Assembly (NCBI GenBank): GCA_025980765.1
Contig: JAICXB010000008.1
Coordinates: 1 to 64,000, forward strand
Direction: 5' to 3'
Length of the DNA stretch: 64,000 nucleotides
Source of the DNA: Terriglobales bacterium
Lineage (GTDB): Bacteria; Acidobacteriota; Terriglobia; Terriglobales; Acidobacteriaceae
Of this stretch, positions 8,841-17,643 are shown in pieces. Both the position numbers and the translations under genes were made by a program. The notes under the pieces were generated by a model, which saw only the letters and a program-made list of their open reading frames with translations, was not told the DNA's origin and did no database searches. Position 1 is the stretch's first letter. Each line of letters begins with the position of its first letter.

Positions 8841-10667
8841 CTAGGTGAGGCTGGGTTGAGGAAGAGCACTGCTGGCCTGGGTGATGCTGCCATCGCGGTT
8901 GACTTTCATGACCATCAGCACCTTGTCATCGGCCTGGACACCGTGGCACCAGACGTTCACTTCTGCGAGTACAGCATCGACGATGCCCTGCGCCGATTTT
9001 TCCCGGTGTTGTATCACCGAGGCAGCCAGCTTCTCCGACCCAAACTCCTGATCGGCTTCGTCGCAGGCCTCGAGAATTCCGTCGGTGCAGCACACCAGGA
9101 TGTCCCCGGCTTTGAGCTGCGCAGTTCCGCGTGTGTAGTCCGTTTTGGGAAAAAGACCGATAACCGTCCCGCCATCTTCGAGCAATTGATAATTGCCGGA
9201 GTCTCCGTCCACGAGAATGGGCGGAACGTGGCCGGCATTGATGTAATGCAGGCCATTGCGGCGGGTATCCACCAAACCCAGAAAGCAGCTTAAGTACTTC
9301 TCCGACTTGGTATCGTTATAAATCATTTCGTTCAGCGAAAGCGCCAGCACTTCGAGAGAATGCAGGTGCATCACCAGCGCGCGCAGCGTTGCTTGCAGGT
9401 TCGACATCACCAGCGCCGAAGAGACGCCTTTGCCTTCTACGTCAGCCACCACCAGTAGCAGCGATTGCGGGCCAAGATGGAGAAAATCATAGTAGTCTCC
9501 GCCGACTTCAAAGCAGGGTTCGTTGGCGACTGCCAGTTCAAATCCGGGAATGATAGGGGGCGCGTCCGGCAACAGGCTGCGCTGGATCCCTCGCGCCAGC
9601 GCCAGCTCTTTTTCCATGCGCTGTTTTTCCAGCGACTCGCGATGCAGCCGGGCGTTCTCCAGCGCCATCGCCATGTGTCCGGAGAGATTTGACAGGAACT
9701 CTTCGTCTTCGTTGGTAAAACGAGGCCCAGTGGTCTTGTTCAGCAGTTGAATCACGCCGACGACCTCTCCGGTATGGTGCCGGATAGGCATTCCCAAAAG
9801 AGAACGAGTTCGGTAGTTGAAGCGCTGGTCGAAGCTGGCCTCGAAAAACGGCAGGCTATACGCATCGTCCACATTGATGGTCTCGCCGTTTTCTGCGACT
9901 CTCCCGGCGATTCCCTTTCCCCAGGCTATGCGGATTTCCTCATGATCGAGGCCGAAAGCCACGATCGACCAGAGCTCTTTTCGCTTGGCATCGACCAGGA
10001 AGACGCTGCCGCGGTCTGCCTTCACTTCCTGGCGCGCGATCTTCAGGATCAACTCGAGCAACTCGGCAAGATCGAGAGTGGAGTTCAGCAGTCGCGTTGC
10101 TTCAAACAGCAGCGAAAGTTGAGTGATCTGCTTTTGCTTCTGCTGCGCGGCAAGAACGTCCGGCACTTTGATATTGCACATCTCCGCATACGCTCGCCAA
10201 AGCGCAAGCAGTTTGTCGCTTACCGGAGACTCGCTATACGCCGCTACCACGCCCTGAAGGATGTTCTTTCCGTCCGCGAATAGCGGATAGCAGGAGATTG
10301 TGCCCAGACCATGGCGGAGAGCAAACTCCTGATCAGTACCGCCGAACGACGCCAGTGCAAGGTTCTCCAGAATCTGCCTTGTTTCCGCCACCTTGCCCAA
10401 GGCGCCGGCGCCCGCAGTAACGTAATCGCGACGATGCTCCGCAGACTTCCCCGCAGCATGAATCAGGTATAAGGAATTCGAGGTGTCGTCCCAGAGCCAC
10501 AGTTCGGCGCGATCGGCATGGAAGCTCTCCGCGAGGAGGGTGGGAATTTGCTGGAGAATGGCGTCGTCAGGGTGCGTGGAAAACGAGGTCACCACGCCGG
10601 CCAGGGCGTCCAGAACGTCTGGACGGTCTAGCTTGTTCTTCTCAGGAACCACAGCAGAGGAATCCAC
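8841..10667 (-). CDS. GAF-domain PP2C phosphatase (RsbU/SpoIIE type)
   Basis: A 608-residue cytoplasmic signalling protein starting with GTG. Residues 15-165 look like a first, divergent GAF domain, 185-345 like a second GAF domain (RGSVFLVDA, GKGIAGRVAENGETINV), and 375-595 like a SpoIIE/PP2C serine phosphatase. The phosphatase metal-binding aspartates are seen in EVGGDYYDF, VADVEGKGV and CCTDGI. Such proteins usually dephosphorylate an anti-sigma-factor antagonist in a partner-switching pathway, triggered by a ligand or stress sensed by the GAF domains. No antagonist or anti-sigma gene is next to it. It converges with the aminotransferase gene with only 34 bases between, and no clear terminator is visible there. 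Confidence 0.85.
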   Translation of the reverse strand: MDSSAVVPEKNKLDRPDVLDALAGVVTSFSTHPDDAILQQIPTLLAESFHADRAELWLWDDTSNSLYLIHAAGKSAEHRRDYVTAGAGALGKVAETRQILENLALASFGGTDQEFALRHGLGTISCYPLFADGKNILQGVVAAYSESPVSDKLLALWRAYAEMCNIKVPDVLAAQQKQKQITQLSLLFEATRLLNSTLDLAELLELILKIARQEVKADRGSVFLVDAKRKELWSIVAFGLDHEEIRIAWGKGIAGRVAENGETINVDDAYSLPFFEASFDQRFNYRTRSLLGMPIRHHTGEVVGVIQLLNKTTGPRFTNEDEEFLSNLSGHMAMALENARLHRESLEKQRMEKELALARGIQRSLLPDAPPIIPGFELAVANEPCFEVGGDYYDFLHLGPQSLLLVVADVEGKGVSSALVMSNLQATLRALVMHLHSLEVLALSLNEMIYNDTKSEKYLSCFLGLVDTRRNGLHYINAGHVPPILVDGDSGNYQLLEDGGTVIGLFPKTDYTRGTAQLKAGDILVCCTDGILEACDEADQEFGSEKLAASVIQHREKSAQGIVDAVLAEVNVWCHGVQADDKVLMVMKVNRDGSITQASSALPQPSLT

Positions 10668-10858
10668 GGGACCCTATCCACATATAGATTCAAACTCAAC
10701 GTCGTGAAATGTCTCTCGATTTTCCCCCTCACTATATGCGTCGAGCCAGTTGTTTGTAAATCCAAAGGCTGGTCTACTCACGTACTTTTGACCAAGCTTA
10801 ATCGATCGATAAGTAACTGGCGCAGATGACCTGAGCATGCCGCGAGGAAGGACTTGGG

Positions 10859-10890
10859 CGCGGAAGACCGACCATGTTCTGTCTTCCGCG
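10859..10890. terminator. Hairpin downstream of the PilZ-GAF-TonB gene
   Basis: A perfect 10-base inverted repeat (CGCGGAAGAC and GTCTTCCGCG) around a 12-base loop, 28 bases past the stop of the minus-strand gene ending at 10919. No run of U follows on the minus strand, so it could act only as a weak or Rho-assisted terminator or as an RNA 3' end stabiliser. Confidence 0.35.
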
Positions 10891-10918
10891 ACGGAATGGG
10901 AATAATGCCTGTAGGCTT

Positions 10919-12934
10919 CTATCGCTTGAAGTCCATCACGATTTGCGTCTCAACTTCGATGGGCTTGCCGTCGAGGACGAACGGGGAATAACGCCACTGG
11001 CTGGCGGCGCGCATCGCTTCGGCGGCGAGCAGTTGGCTGCCCTTGACCAGTTTCAGCTTCGTCACGCTACCGTCCTTGGCCACCATGGCGGAAAGAATCA
11101 CGGTGCCGCTGACCCCCGCGCGCTTGGCCAAATCGGGATAACCGGGAGCAACGCGATGGATCAATTTCCCTCCAGTTACCCCCCTGGAGACGTTGACCGC
11201 GCCCATGAGTCGCGGCGCCGACGCGGGTGGGAGACTGGCAACCAGGGGCATGCTCGCTGCGCTACCGCTTCCCGCCAGTGATGCGATGCTTGGCGCGTTT
11301 GGCGCGCTCCCTTCTGTCCGCGATGCTGCCAAAGCCTGACGATCGGAGGGAGTTACCACAATGACCTCTTCCGGAGCGGGCTCCGTCTCCTTCTTTGCTG
11401 CCTTCGCCGCGGGCTTGGCCGACGGAAGCCTGGCAGAAGCAGCATCTGAGGTTTTGCCGGAGATGGATTCGCTTCCCGTTTTGGTACTGCCCGGATCCGA
11501 TGCAGTTTCCGCCGGAGCAGCAGGAGTCGGGCTCGCCACCGAAGAAACTGGAGCAGCAGCCGAAACATGCTTGGCACCAGCCAGGTGCACGTACTCGGCG
11601 GCTCCTGCGGTGGCCAGAATAAATATCCCTGCGACAACCACGAGCAATGTGGTTGAGATCTCCTGTTTCGGTTTAGGTTTCGGCTCAGCCTTCGGCATCA
11701 CAAGGACCGGCGCGCGGGTCGGCTGGACTTCGCTTGCGACCGGCCGCGATTGAGCAACCGGGACAGAAGCTCCTACCGGAATTTGCGGAGCAGACAACTC
11801 AATCAGTTGTTCCAACAGAACCGGCTCTGCTTCCGGTACCGGAATGGGAGCTGAGTACTCCAATTCGCGAATTTCCGGAGTAGGCAGGTCAATGAGTTGC
11901 TCCAACAGGATCGGCTCCTCCACCGGAGGCGGTTCGGCGAGTGCCAGTATCTGGTCGACGACGGCCTGCTCGTCGCCAGCCGAGATCACTTCAACCGAGG
12001 AAGACTCTTCCGCTGTTGCCTCGGTGTTCCCGGGTTCCTGCTCGCTGCCGAGACTTGCAACCAGTTCGGCCAGCGCGCTCACCACCAGCACGTCTCCTCC
12101 CTGGAAGTTTGCCGGCAGAGGCGATAGAACCTCGCAGATGCCCATTACCTGGCCTGCTGAAAAAATGGGGATGATTAGCACGGAACGGAAGTTCAATGCG
12201 CGGCAAACCCCGGGATCGACCCGCGGATCGTTGTCCGAGTCGTTTAACTGGACAATATTGCCGGTGAGGAAACATTCGCCGGAGAGCTTGGAGTCGAGCG
12301 ACAGCTTCACTCCCACGTCCGGAGCATTGCCCACGCTCGCGCGACAAATCACGTCGGCGCCTTCCAGCAGCGCAATCGCCGCACCGCTGGCGCGTGTAAG
12401 CTCCGACATAAGTTCCACAATCATGCCCAGCGCCGAAGTCTTGTCCAGCTTCTGCGTGGCAATCAGCGAGCGCAATAGCTCAACTTCTACCAGCGACTGC
12501 TCTCGCTCGGGCGCTACCTGTGCCAAATCGGGAATAGCAACCGGCGAGGAAGCTACCATCGCAACTGCATCGGTTTTCAACCAGCGCTTCAACGCGGCAG
12601 TGGAATCGGGTTTGATCCGGGTGAAGCGCACGCCGGCGCGGCCGGAGTCGTCGCACCACGCAATCACTCCGGCGGCATCGATCAGGGTGTTCGCTTCCGG
12701 GAATTGAAAGTTCAGGTAGGTATTGGCTCCAAGCTGAAGCCGTGAAGTACCCGAGACGCTGAGCCCGCCCTCGCCAATATCGTGCAGCCAGACCCCTTTA
12801 CCCGGCAACAACTCGATGGGCAAAGGCTTGATCACGCGCCTGCGAAGGTATAAGCGCTGCTCAGCCGGGGCGTCACCTGCTGTAGGCTGCAGCTGAATGT
12901 CCGGCTGTCTTTGAAGTTTCGGAGAAGTACCCAA
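10919..12934 (-). CDS. PilZ - GAF - transmembrane - TonB C-terminal fusion protein
   Basis: A 671-residue protein with an uncommon order of domains. Residues 25-120 resemble PilZ, a cyclic-di-GMP-binding fold (RLYLRRRV, then DIGEGGLSVSG). Residues 150-290 form a GAF domain. A proline/glutamate-rich linker follows, holding two copies of the pattern EPxLLEQLI-x(2-4)-P. There is one membrane segment near 425-448, an alanine/proline/serine-rich periplasmic stretch, and a TonB-type C-terminal domain at about 585-671 (APGYPDLAKRAGVSGTVIL, WRYSPFVLDGKP). The start is TTG at 12934. It could couple a cytoplasmic second-messenger or redox signal to an outer-membrane TonB-dependent receptor. No ExbB or ExbD is nearby, so energisation is uncertain. 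The PilZ aspartate motif has glycine where serine is usual. Confidence 0.8.
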   Translation of the reverse strand: MGTSPKLQRQPDIQLQPTAGDAPAEQRLYLRRRVIKPLPIELLPGKGVWLHDIGEGGLSVSGTSRLQLGANTYLNFQFPEANTLIDAAGVIAWCDDSGRAGVRFTRIKPDSTAALKRWLKTDAVAMVASSPVAIPDLAQVAPEREQSLVEVELLRSLIATQKLDKTSALGMIVELMSELTRASGAAIALLEGADVICRASVGNAPDVGVKLSLDSKLSGECFLTGNIVQLNDSDNDPRVDPGVCRALNFRSVLIIPIFSAGQVMGICEVLSPLPANFQGGDVLVVSALAELVASLGSEQEPGNTEATAEESSSVEVISAGDEQAVVDQILALAEPPPVEEPILLEQLIDLPTPEIRELEYSAPIPVPEAEPVLLEQLIELSAPQIPVGASVPVAQSRPVASEVQPTRAPVLVMPKAEPKPKPKQEISTTLLVVVAGIFILATAGAAEYVHLAGAKHVSAAAPVSSVASPTPAAPAETASDPGSTKTGSESISGKTSDAASARLPSAKPAAKAAKKETEPAPEEVIVVTPSDRQALAASRTEGSAPNAPSIASLAGSGSAASMPLVASLPPASAPRLMGAVNVSRGVTGGKLIHRVAPGYPDLAKRAGVSGTVILSAMVAKDGSVTKLKLVKGSQLLAAEAMRAASQWRYSPFVLDGKPIEVETQIVMDFKR

Positions 12935-12969
12935 AGTCTATTCCCTCCCTGCGCTCCAGAAACTCGCGT

Positions 12970-13209
12970 CTATGGAAATTGCTTTGCAGAAGCCCAGGGA
13001 GTCGCTGCTGCAGTGGGAGTCGCCGTGGGTTGTGGCCGGGGTGTCGGCGCCGGCGCGTAGCTCGTGCTGACACTGGAAGCGGCAGCGCGCACACTCTGAT
13101 CTTTGGCGTCGTCCAGCAAACGTGCGGCGATCCGCAGCGCGTCCAGCTCTTTCTCGATCCGCTCCAGGTCGTTTTCCTTTTGCCGGATCAACTCGTAGAT
13201 GTCCTTCAT
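12970..13209 (-). CDS. Small coiled-coil protein with proline/threonine-rich tail
   Basis: A 79-residue protein I cannot assign to a characterised family. Residues 1-35 form a charged amphipathic helix with heptad spacing (IYELIRQKENDLERIEKEL), likely a short coiled coil. The rest is alanine, proline and threonine-rich and probably disordered. The ATG at 13209 has GAGG five to nine bases upstream. It lies 35 bases before the PilZ-GAF-TonB gene on the same strand and is probably its operon partner. The strong helix and good ribosome site argue that it is real. Confidence 0.6.
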   Translation of the reverse strand: MKDIYELIRQKENDLERIEKELDALRIAARLLDDAKDQSVRAAASSVSTSYAPAPTPRPQPTATPTAAATPWASAKQFP

Positions 13210-13341
13210 TTCGGGTCCTCGGTGGCGTGGAAGCCGTAAATTTGGGGTATTTAGGCTCTAACTATCCCGCAGTTTTCTTCCTTAGTAAAGTATCAATTTC
13301 ATGATTAAGCGCAAAATTCCGGCAATTTCAGGCTCTGCCTA

Positions 13342-13347
13342 TATAAT
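13342..13347 (+). promoter_or_regulatory. Possible -10 promoter hexamer of the amidohydrolase gene
   Basis: A consensus TATAAT ending 11 bases before the ATG at 13359. No good -35 box is seen. Transcription from it would begin about 5 bases before the start codon, giving a nearly leaderless mRNA; no ribosome site is visible before this ATG, in agreement. Confidence 0.4.
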
Positions 13348-13358
13348 GCGCCGCACCC

Positions 13359-14672
13359 ATGAGAATCTTATTGCGTTGTTTCGCCCTTCTATGCGCGGCC
13401 TTCTGCCTTACGCAGCCAGCACTTACGCAGCAGCCAACCACCGCACCGGTTAAAACTATGGTCATTCGCGCCGCCCATCTGCTCGATGTGAAGACCGGCC
13501 GAATGATCGATAACCCCCTGATTGTCATCACCGGCGATAAGATCACAAGCCTCAGCGGAGCGCCCGGCGAGCAAGATCGACAGAACGGAGTAACCACAAT
13601 TGAGTTACCCGGTGCAACTCTGTTACCCGGCTTCATCGATGCGCATACTCACCTGACCTCCGACCCTAACTTCGGCTACCAGCAATTGGGGATTTCAGTA
13701 CCCAAAGAAGCGCTTATCGGCGCCAAGAACGCGCGGATCACGCTGCAGGCAGGCTTCACTACAGTCCGCAACGTGGGCGCATCTGGCTACACCGACGTGG
13801 CCTTGCGCGATGCCATAAACGAAGGCATGCTGCCAGGCCCGCGGATGCTGGTCAGCGGACCACCACTCGGCATCACTGGCGGACACTGCGATGACAACCT
13901 GCTTCCCTTCGAATATCACCAAACCGCTGAAGGCGTAGCCGACGGTATTCCCGCGGTCCAACACAAAGTACGCGAAACAATTAAGTACGGAGCCGATGTA
14001 ATCAAGATCTGCGCCACGGGTGGAGTGCTCTCCAAGGGCGATGATCCACAGGCATCGCAGTACACGCTGGAAGAGATGAAGGCTATCGTCGCCGACGCGC
14101 ATCGGCTCGGACGCAAAGTGGCTGCGCACGCGCACGGAGCGCAAGGCATCCTCTGGGCCACGGAAGCCGGAGTGGATTCGATCGAGCACGGCTCCTACAT
14201 CGATGATGCTGGGATCACTGCCATGAAACAGCGCGGCACTTACCTAGTACCGACTGTCTACCTCGAAACCTGGATGATCGAGAACTTCAAGACTGCCGGC
14301 TTGCCGGCAATGTACGAAGGCAAGATGCGACAAGTGATCGAAGTCGCCCGCAAGAACCTGCGCCACGCCTTTGCCAGCGGGGTGAAGGTAGCGCTCGGCA
14401 CCGATGCTGCCGTCTATCCTCACGGGCTCAACGCTCACGAGTTCGAGGAATACGTAAAGCTGGGCATGACTCCGCTGCAGGCGATCCAAAGTGGGACAAT
14501 GAATGCCGCCGACCTTCTGGGCTGGTCTGACCGCGTTGGCAGCATCGAAGCGGGCAAGTACGCGGACATTGTTGCTGTCAGCGGCGACCCGATGAAGGAC
14601 GTCACTTTACTGCAGCATCCCGTGTTCGTAATGAAGGGCGGCGTAGTGTATCGGAATGAACTGACGCATTGA
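13359..14672 (+). CDS. Exported amidohydrolase (imidazolonepropionase/prolidase-like)
   Basis: A 437-residue metal-dependent hydrolase with an N-terminal signal peptide (hydrophobic residues 3-17, cleavage probably after ALTQ near 23), so periplasmic. The binuclear amidohydrolase ligands are all present: HTH in [11 protein letters not shown] near residue 96, the lysine in [10 protein letters not shown] (carboxylated bridging lysine), histidines in AAHAHG and SIEHGS, and the aspartate in [11 protein letters not shown]. This set matches the group of Xaa-Pro dipeptidases and broad-range acyl-amino-acid hydrolases rather than histidine catabolism, since no hut genes are near. Transcription probably starts at the TATAAT at 13342. 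Confidence 0.85.
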   Translation: MRILLRCFALLCAAFCLTQPALTQQPTTAPVKTMVIRAAHLLDVKTGRMIDNPLIVITGDKITSLSGAPGEQDRQNGVTTIELPGATLLPGFIDAHTHLTSDPNFGYQQLGISVPKEALIGAKNARITLQAGFTTVRNVGASGYTDVALRDAINEGMLPGPRMLVSGPPLGITGGHCDDNLLPFEYHQTAEGVADGIPAVQHKVRETIKYGADVIKICATGGVLSKGDDPQASQYTLEEMKAIVADAHRLGRKVAAHAHGAQGILWATEAGVDSIEHGSYIDDAGITAMKQRGTYLVPTVYLETWMIENFKTAGLPAMYEGKMRQVIEVARKNLRHAFASGVKVALGTDAAVYPHGLNAHEFEEYVKLGMTPLQAIQSGTMNAADLLGWSDRVGSIEAGKYADIVAVSGDPMKDVTLLQHPVFVMKGGVVYRNELTH

Positions 14673-14745
14673 TCAACGTGGTGTTTTTGACCTCCGCAAC
14701 TGAGGCGAGGTCGCACGCAGCCACGCTTCGATTCTCAACCGGCAG

Positions 14746-15036
14746 ATGCCCATTGCTATTCTGACGCTCGAAATCCGCATTGAGGGCGCGCAATCGCTGA
14801 AGGACAAGCGTCAGGTATTGCGAAGCTTGAAGGACAAGCTGCGCGTGGGCTTCAACGTTTCCGTTGCAGAGCTGGAGCAGACCGACTTGTGGCAGCGTGC
14901 CACTCTGGGAATCGCCGGTATTTCCAGTTCGCGGGATTATCTTGCCGGGCTGATGCAAAAGGTCGAGCGCGCGGCATCGCGCATTGCTAATGACAACGGC
15001 GCCGAGATTGTAGACAGCTTTGTCGACATCGACTGA
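14746..15036 (+). CDS. ylxP: DUF503/YlxP family protein
   Basis: A 96-residue protein with the DUF503 pattern: IEGAQSLKDKRQVLRSLKDK, then VAELEQTDLWQRATLGI and a C-terminal IVDSFVDID. The ferredoxin-like fold is known from structures but the function is not. In Firmicutes and other groups ylxP stands between infB and rbfA, and it is close to rbfA here as well, which supports a link to translation or ribosome maturation. Here infB is not upstream, and an opposing gene intervenes before rbfA. Its stop is 5 bases from the stop of that convergent gene. Confidence 0.85.
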   Translation: MPIAILTLEIRIEGAQSLKDKRQVLRSLKDKLRVGFNVSVAELEQTDLWQRATLGIAGISSSRDYLAGLMQKVERAASRIANDNGAEIVDSFVDID

Positions 15037-15041
15037 ATTGT

Positions 15042-15581
15042 TCAGTCGCCGCTCAGATATAAATTGCTGTCCTCATGCGGCAGCCCGTGGGGCAGCGTCC
15101 CGCCGTTGTATCTGGCCATCCGGTTTTTCCATTTTAGGAAGTTAGTGATCGTTTGCGGCTCGATGCGTACTTCCACTCTGCGCAGGCTCGCGAGCAACAG
15201 ATTCATTTCATTGGCTAGTCCTTCAGGGCTGCGCAGGTTCTTTCGGGACTTTTTAGATAGGTGAATTTCGCGCCCGCGAATCTCCAGCAGCCCCCAGCCG
15301 GCGGGCAACTCATCCTCAGTAAGCATCCCAATTGGCGCGAGGTAGTAGCGCTCACATCCCAGCGCACACTCCGGATTTGTGCGCCAGGGCTTCGCTGCAT
15401 CGGCAAAGAAATCGGCGCGGGAAATTTTGCACTCGACCACCACCGAATGATTGCGGCCCTTCCAGCCAATCGCATCCGGCGTCTCGCCAGTCGAGCAGCT
15501 TTGTTCTGACAGCACGATTCCGCAACGATATTTCGCGCGCAACCAGTGGACGGCTTCATCGACCAAACGCGAATGCGTCAT
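15042..15581 (-). CDS. PD-(D/E)XK nuclease-like protein resembling MmcB
   Basis: A 179-residue protein with the core pattern of a PD-(D/E)XK nuclease fold: TPD36 AIGWKG, then VVVE50CK52, followed by SRADFFAD and RYYLAP. MmcB-like DNA-repair proteins and some restriction endonuclease-like proteins share this order of D, ExK, ADF and a tyrosine-rich strand. A basic C-terminal part contains KKSRKNLRS and a KWKNRMARYNGG segment. A function in nucleic-acid cleavage is an inference from the motif. I start it at 15581, where the homologous fold begins; an upstream ATG at 15635 would add 18 unlikely residues. It is the only minus-strand gene between ylxP and rbfA, so it looks like an insertion. Confidence 0.6.
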   Translation of the reverse strand: MTHSRLVDEAVHWLRAKYRCGIVLSEQSCSTGETPDAIGWKGRNHSVVVECKISRADFFADAAKPWRTNPECALGCERYYLAPIGMLTEDELPAGWGLLEIRGREIHLSKKSRKNLRSPEGLANEMNLLLASLRRVEVRIEPQTITNFLKWKNRMARYNGGTLPHGLPHEDSNLYLSGD

Positions 15582-15714
15582 GAACTGAAGTCTGCAGCAA
15601 GAAAGCGTGGGACGTAAGTGATTGCATAGTGTCAATAATTTCGCGGCAAAATCATGCGGATGAACCAGGAGGTATTTCTGGTATTCTCATGAGTTTTATC
15701 TTCGGGAGCTTTTC

Positions 15715-16083
15715 ATGGAGCCACGCGCGCCGAAACATCAGCGTGAGCGGCGGGTCGAGGCCTTTCGCGAGGAAATTGACGTGATTCTCGAGGGCGAACT
15801 GGGCGATCCGCGCATTGGCCTGGCGAGCGTCACCGAGGTAGTTCTCGCTCCCGGGGGCAAGATGTTGCGCGTTTTCGTGCGTGCAGACGGCGACGAGGAT
15901 GGGGCGGAGCGAACATTGGCTGGCTTGAACGCGGCCAAAGGCTTTATTCGCCATCAACTCGCCGACCGCATGGGCCTGCGCCAGGCACCCGAGCTGGTGT
16001 TCGTGATTGATCGCTCTGAGCAATACGCGTCTCGCATCGATGAATTGTTGGGGCGTACGCGACGGAAGAAAAAGAAAACTTAG
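15715..16083 (+). CDS. rbfA: Ribosome-binding factor A
   Basis: A 122-residue RbfA, which binds the 30S subunit and helps process the 16S rRNA 5' end, especially in the cold. Family features are the N-terminal REEIDVILEGELGDPRIGLASVTEV, the KH-like core around VFVRADGDEDG and LNAAKGFIRHQLADRMGLR, then APELVFVIDRS. The C-terminus is a lysine-rich tail. GGGAG precedes the ATG. It heads a run with nrnA, the usual neighbour of rbfA. Confidence 0.93.
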   Translation: MEPRAPKHQRERRVEAFREEIDVILEGELGDPRIGLASVTEVVLAPGGKMLRVFVRADGDEDGAERTLAGLNAAKGFIRHQLADRMGLRQAPELVFVIDRSEQYASRIDELLGRTRRKKKKT

Positions 16084-16217
16084 TCGGCTAAACACGTTTT
16101 GCGTCGAAGTGCTCTCAAATTGCCAGCGACAATGGACCAGACGATTTGTATCAGGGCACGACTTCAGGACGGCTGTTCACGGGCTTCATAATCTCGCCCA
16201 AGGCGGGTCAGGGACTC

Positions 16218-17192
16218 ATGATGGAACAGGTGCTCAAGGAGATCCAGAAACGCGAAGCCTTTCTGCTTACCTCGCACGCACGGCCGGATGGTGATGCCGT
16301 GGGCTCGCTTCTTGCCCTGCATCAGATCCTGATCCAACTTGGCAAGAGAACGCATATGGTTATGAGCGATGCTGTGCCATTGATTTATGCGCCTCTTCCT
16401 TTTGCCGAAGCCGTACAGCATAGCGGCGACGTTCCGGACGATGCTCCCGATACTGCCATCGTTCTCGAATGCGACAGTGTGCAGCGCACGCGGCTCAAAG
16501 GGCTCGACAGCCGGTTCCTCATTAATATCGACCATCACAACAGCGGTCGCAGCTTCGCGCACGTGAACTGGATTGATCCCCAAGCTTGTGCGGTCGCGGA
16601 AATGGTCCATAACCTTGGCAAAGCCGTGGGCGCGCGCTGCACTCCCGACATGGCAACCTGTCTTTACACCGCCGTGCTCACCGACACCGGCGCATTCTGC
16701 TTTGTCGGTACCAATGATCGCACTTTCGAACTGGCGCTGGAGTTGGTGCGCTGCGGCGCCGATCCGGTTCGCATTGCGCATCGCGTGTACTTCTCCAGCC
16801 CCGCTTCAAAGATGCGGCTGCTGGGGGCAGCGCTTTCCAACCTGCATCGGGAAGGCTCCCTGGCGTACATGCATATCACCGTCGATGAGATGGAGCGCAG
16901 CGGAGGGCTGGAAGAGGACTGCGAAGGCCTGGTCAATTACGCTCTGGGAATCGAAGGCATCGAAGTCGCGCTGTTCTTTCGCGAACTGATCGACGGCCGC
17001 TTCCGCGTGAGTCTGCGCAGCAAGGGAGCGGTGAATGTAGGTGCGGTCGCGGAACGCTTCGGCGGTGGTGGACATTTATGCGCCAGCGGATGCGCGGTTC
17101 CTGGCCCCCTAGCCAATGCGCTCGAATCCATCACTACGCATGTGCGTACCGCCGGGATAGCGCAAAACCCTTCTCCGGAGATGCGCTCTTAG
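16218..17192 (+). CDS. nrnA: DHH/DHHA1 phosphoesterase, NrnA-like oligoribonuclease/pAp phosphatase
   Basis: A 324-residue cytoplasmic phosphoesterase that in relatives degrades nano-RNA, cyclic-dinucleotide breakdown products and 3'-phosphoadenosine 5'-phosphate. The DHH domain has SHARPDGDAVGS (residues 20-31), ECDS and IDHHNSG, with TAVLTDTGAF further on; these bind two Mn ions. The DHHA1 domain closes with the RNA-binding glycine loop RFGGGGHLCASG. I chose the ATG at 16218 because the domain starts there; an upstream ATG adds 24 unrelated residues. The order rbfA-nrnA is conserved in many phyla. Confidence 0.9.
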   Translation: MMEQVLKEIQKREAFLLTSHARPDGDAVGSLLALHQILIQLGKRTHMVMSDAVPLIYAPLPFAEAVQHSGDVPDDAPDTAIVLECDSVQRTRLKGLDSRFLINIDHHNSGRSFAHVNWIDPQACAVAEMVHNLGKAVGARCTPDMATCLYTAVLTDTGAFCFVGTNDRTFELALELVRCGADPVRIAHRVYFSSPASKMRLLGAALSNLHREGSLAYMHITVDEMERSGGLEEDCEGLVNYALGIEGIEVALFFRELIDGRFRVSLRSKGAVNVGAVAERFGGGGHLCASGCAVPGPLANALESITTHVRTAGIAQNPSPEMRS

Positions 17193-17201
17193 GCGAATTT
17201 T

Positions 17202-17477
17202 ATGAGTGCTGGCGTATTTGTGCAGATTGTTTCCTTGGCAGGTGCGGCTCTCATTCTGATCGGCTACATCGGCCATCAGTTCAAGTGGCTCGACTCGAGC
17301 CGAGCAGCATACAACGTGGTAAACGTGGCGGGCGCGGCCATGCTGGCATACGTCGCCCTGCACCCGTTCTCCGCCGGATTTCTCATTCTGGAAGGAACCT
17401 GGGTGGTGGTGAGCCTGTACGCGCTAGGAAAGGCAATGAGGAGGACGGAGACGACACGCGGTCAAGCAAAGAGATGA
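17202..17477 (+). CDS. Small CBU_0592-like membrane protein
   Basis: A 91-residue protein with three hydrophobic segments at about residues 6-26, 38-55 and 58-78. The motif GYIGHQFKWLDSSRAAYNVVNVAGAA is typical of CBU_0592-like proteins, an uncharacterised membrane family, and the third segment ends with LEGTWVVVSLYAL. The C-terminus is basic. It follows nrnA by 9 bases and is probably cotranscribed. The function is unknown. The next 166 bases to 17644 hold no gene that I can see. Confidence 0.7.
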   Translation: MSAGVFVQIVSLAGAALILIGYIGHQFKWLDSSRAAYNVVNVAGAAMLAYVALHPFSAGFLILEGTWVVVSLYALGKAMRRTETTRGQAKR

Positions 17478-17643
17478 GCAAGGACCGTCGCCCTCAGTGG
17501 AGTGTCTTTCGCGTGCAACCGAAAATCTCTATCCGGCAACAATGGTATGCCCTGCAACAAAGGGAGGCCTCGAGAAATAACAAGCCGCGCGAGCGCGCGC
17601 GTGGGTGCTTCAACTTAAATCAGTCAGATACGTCCACTCCAGC

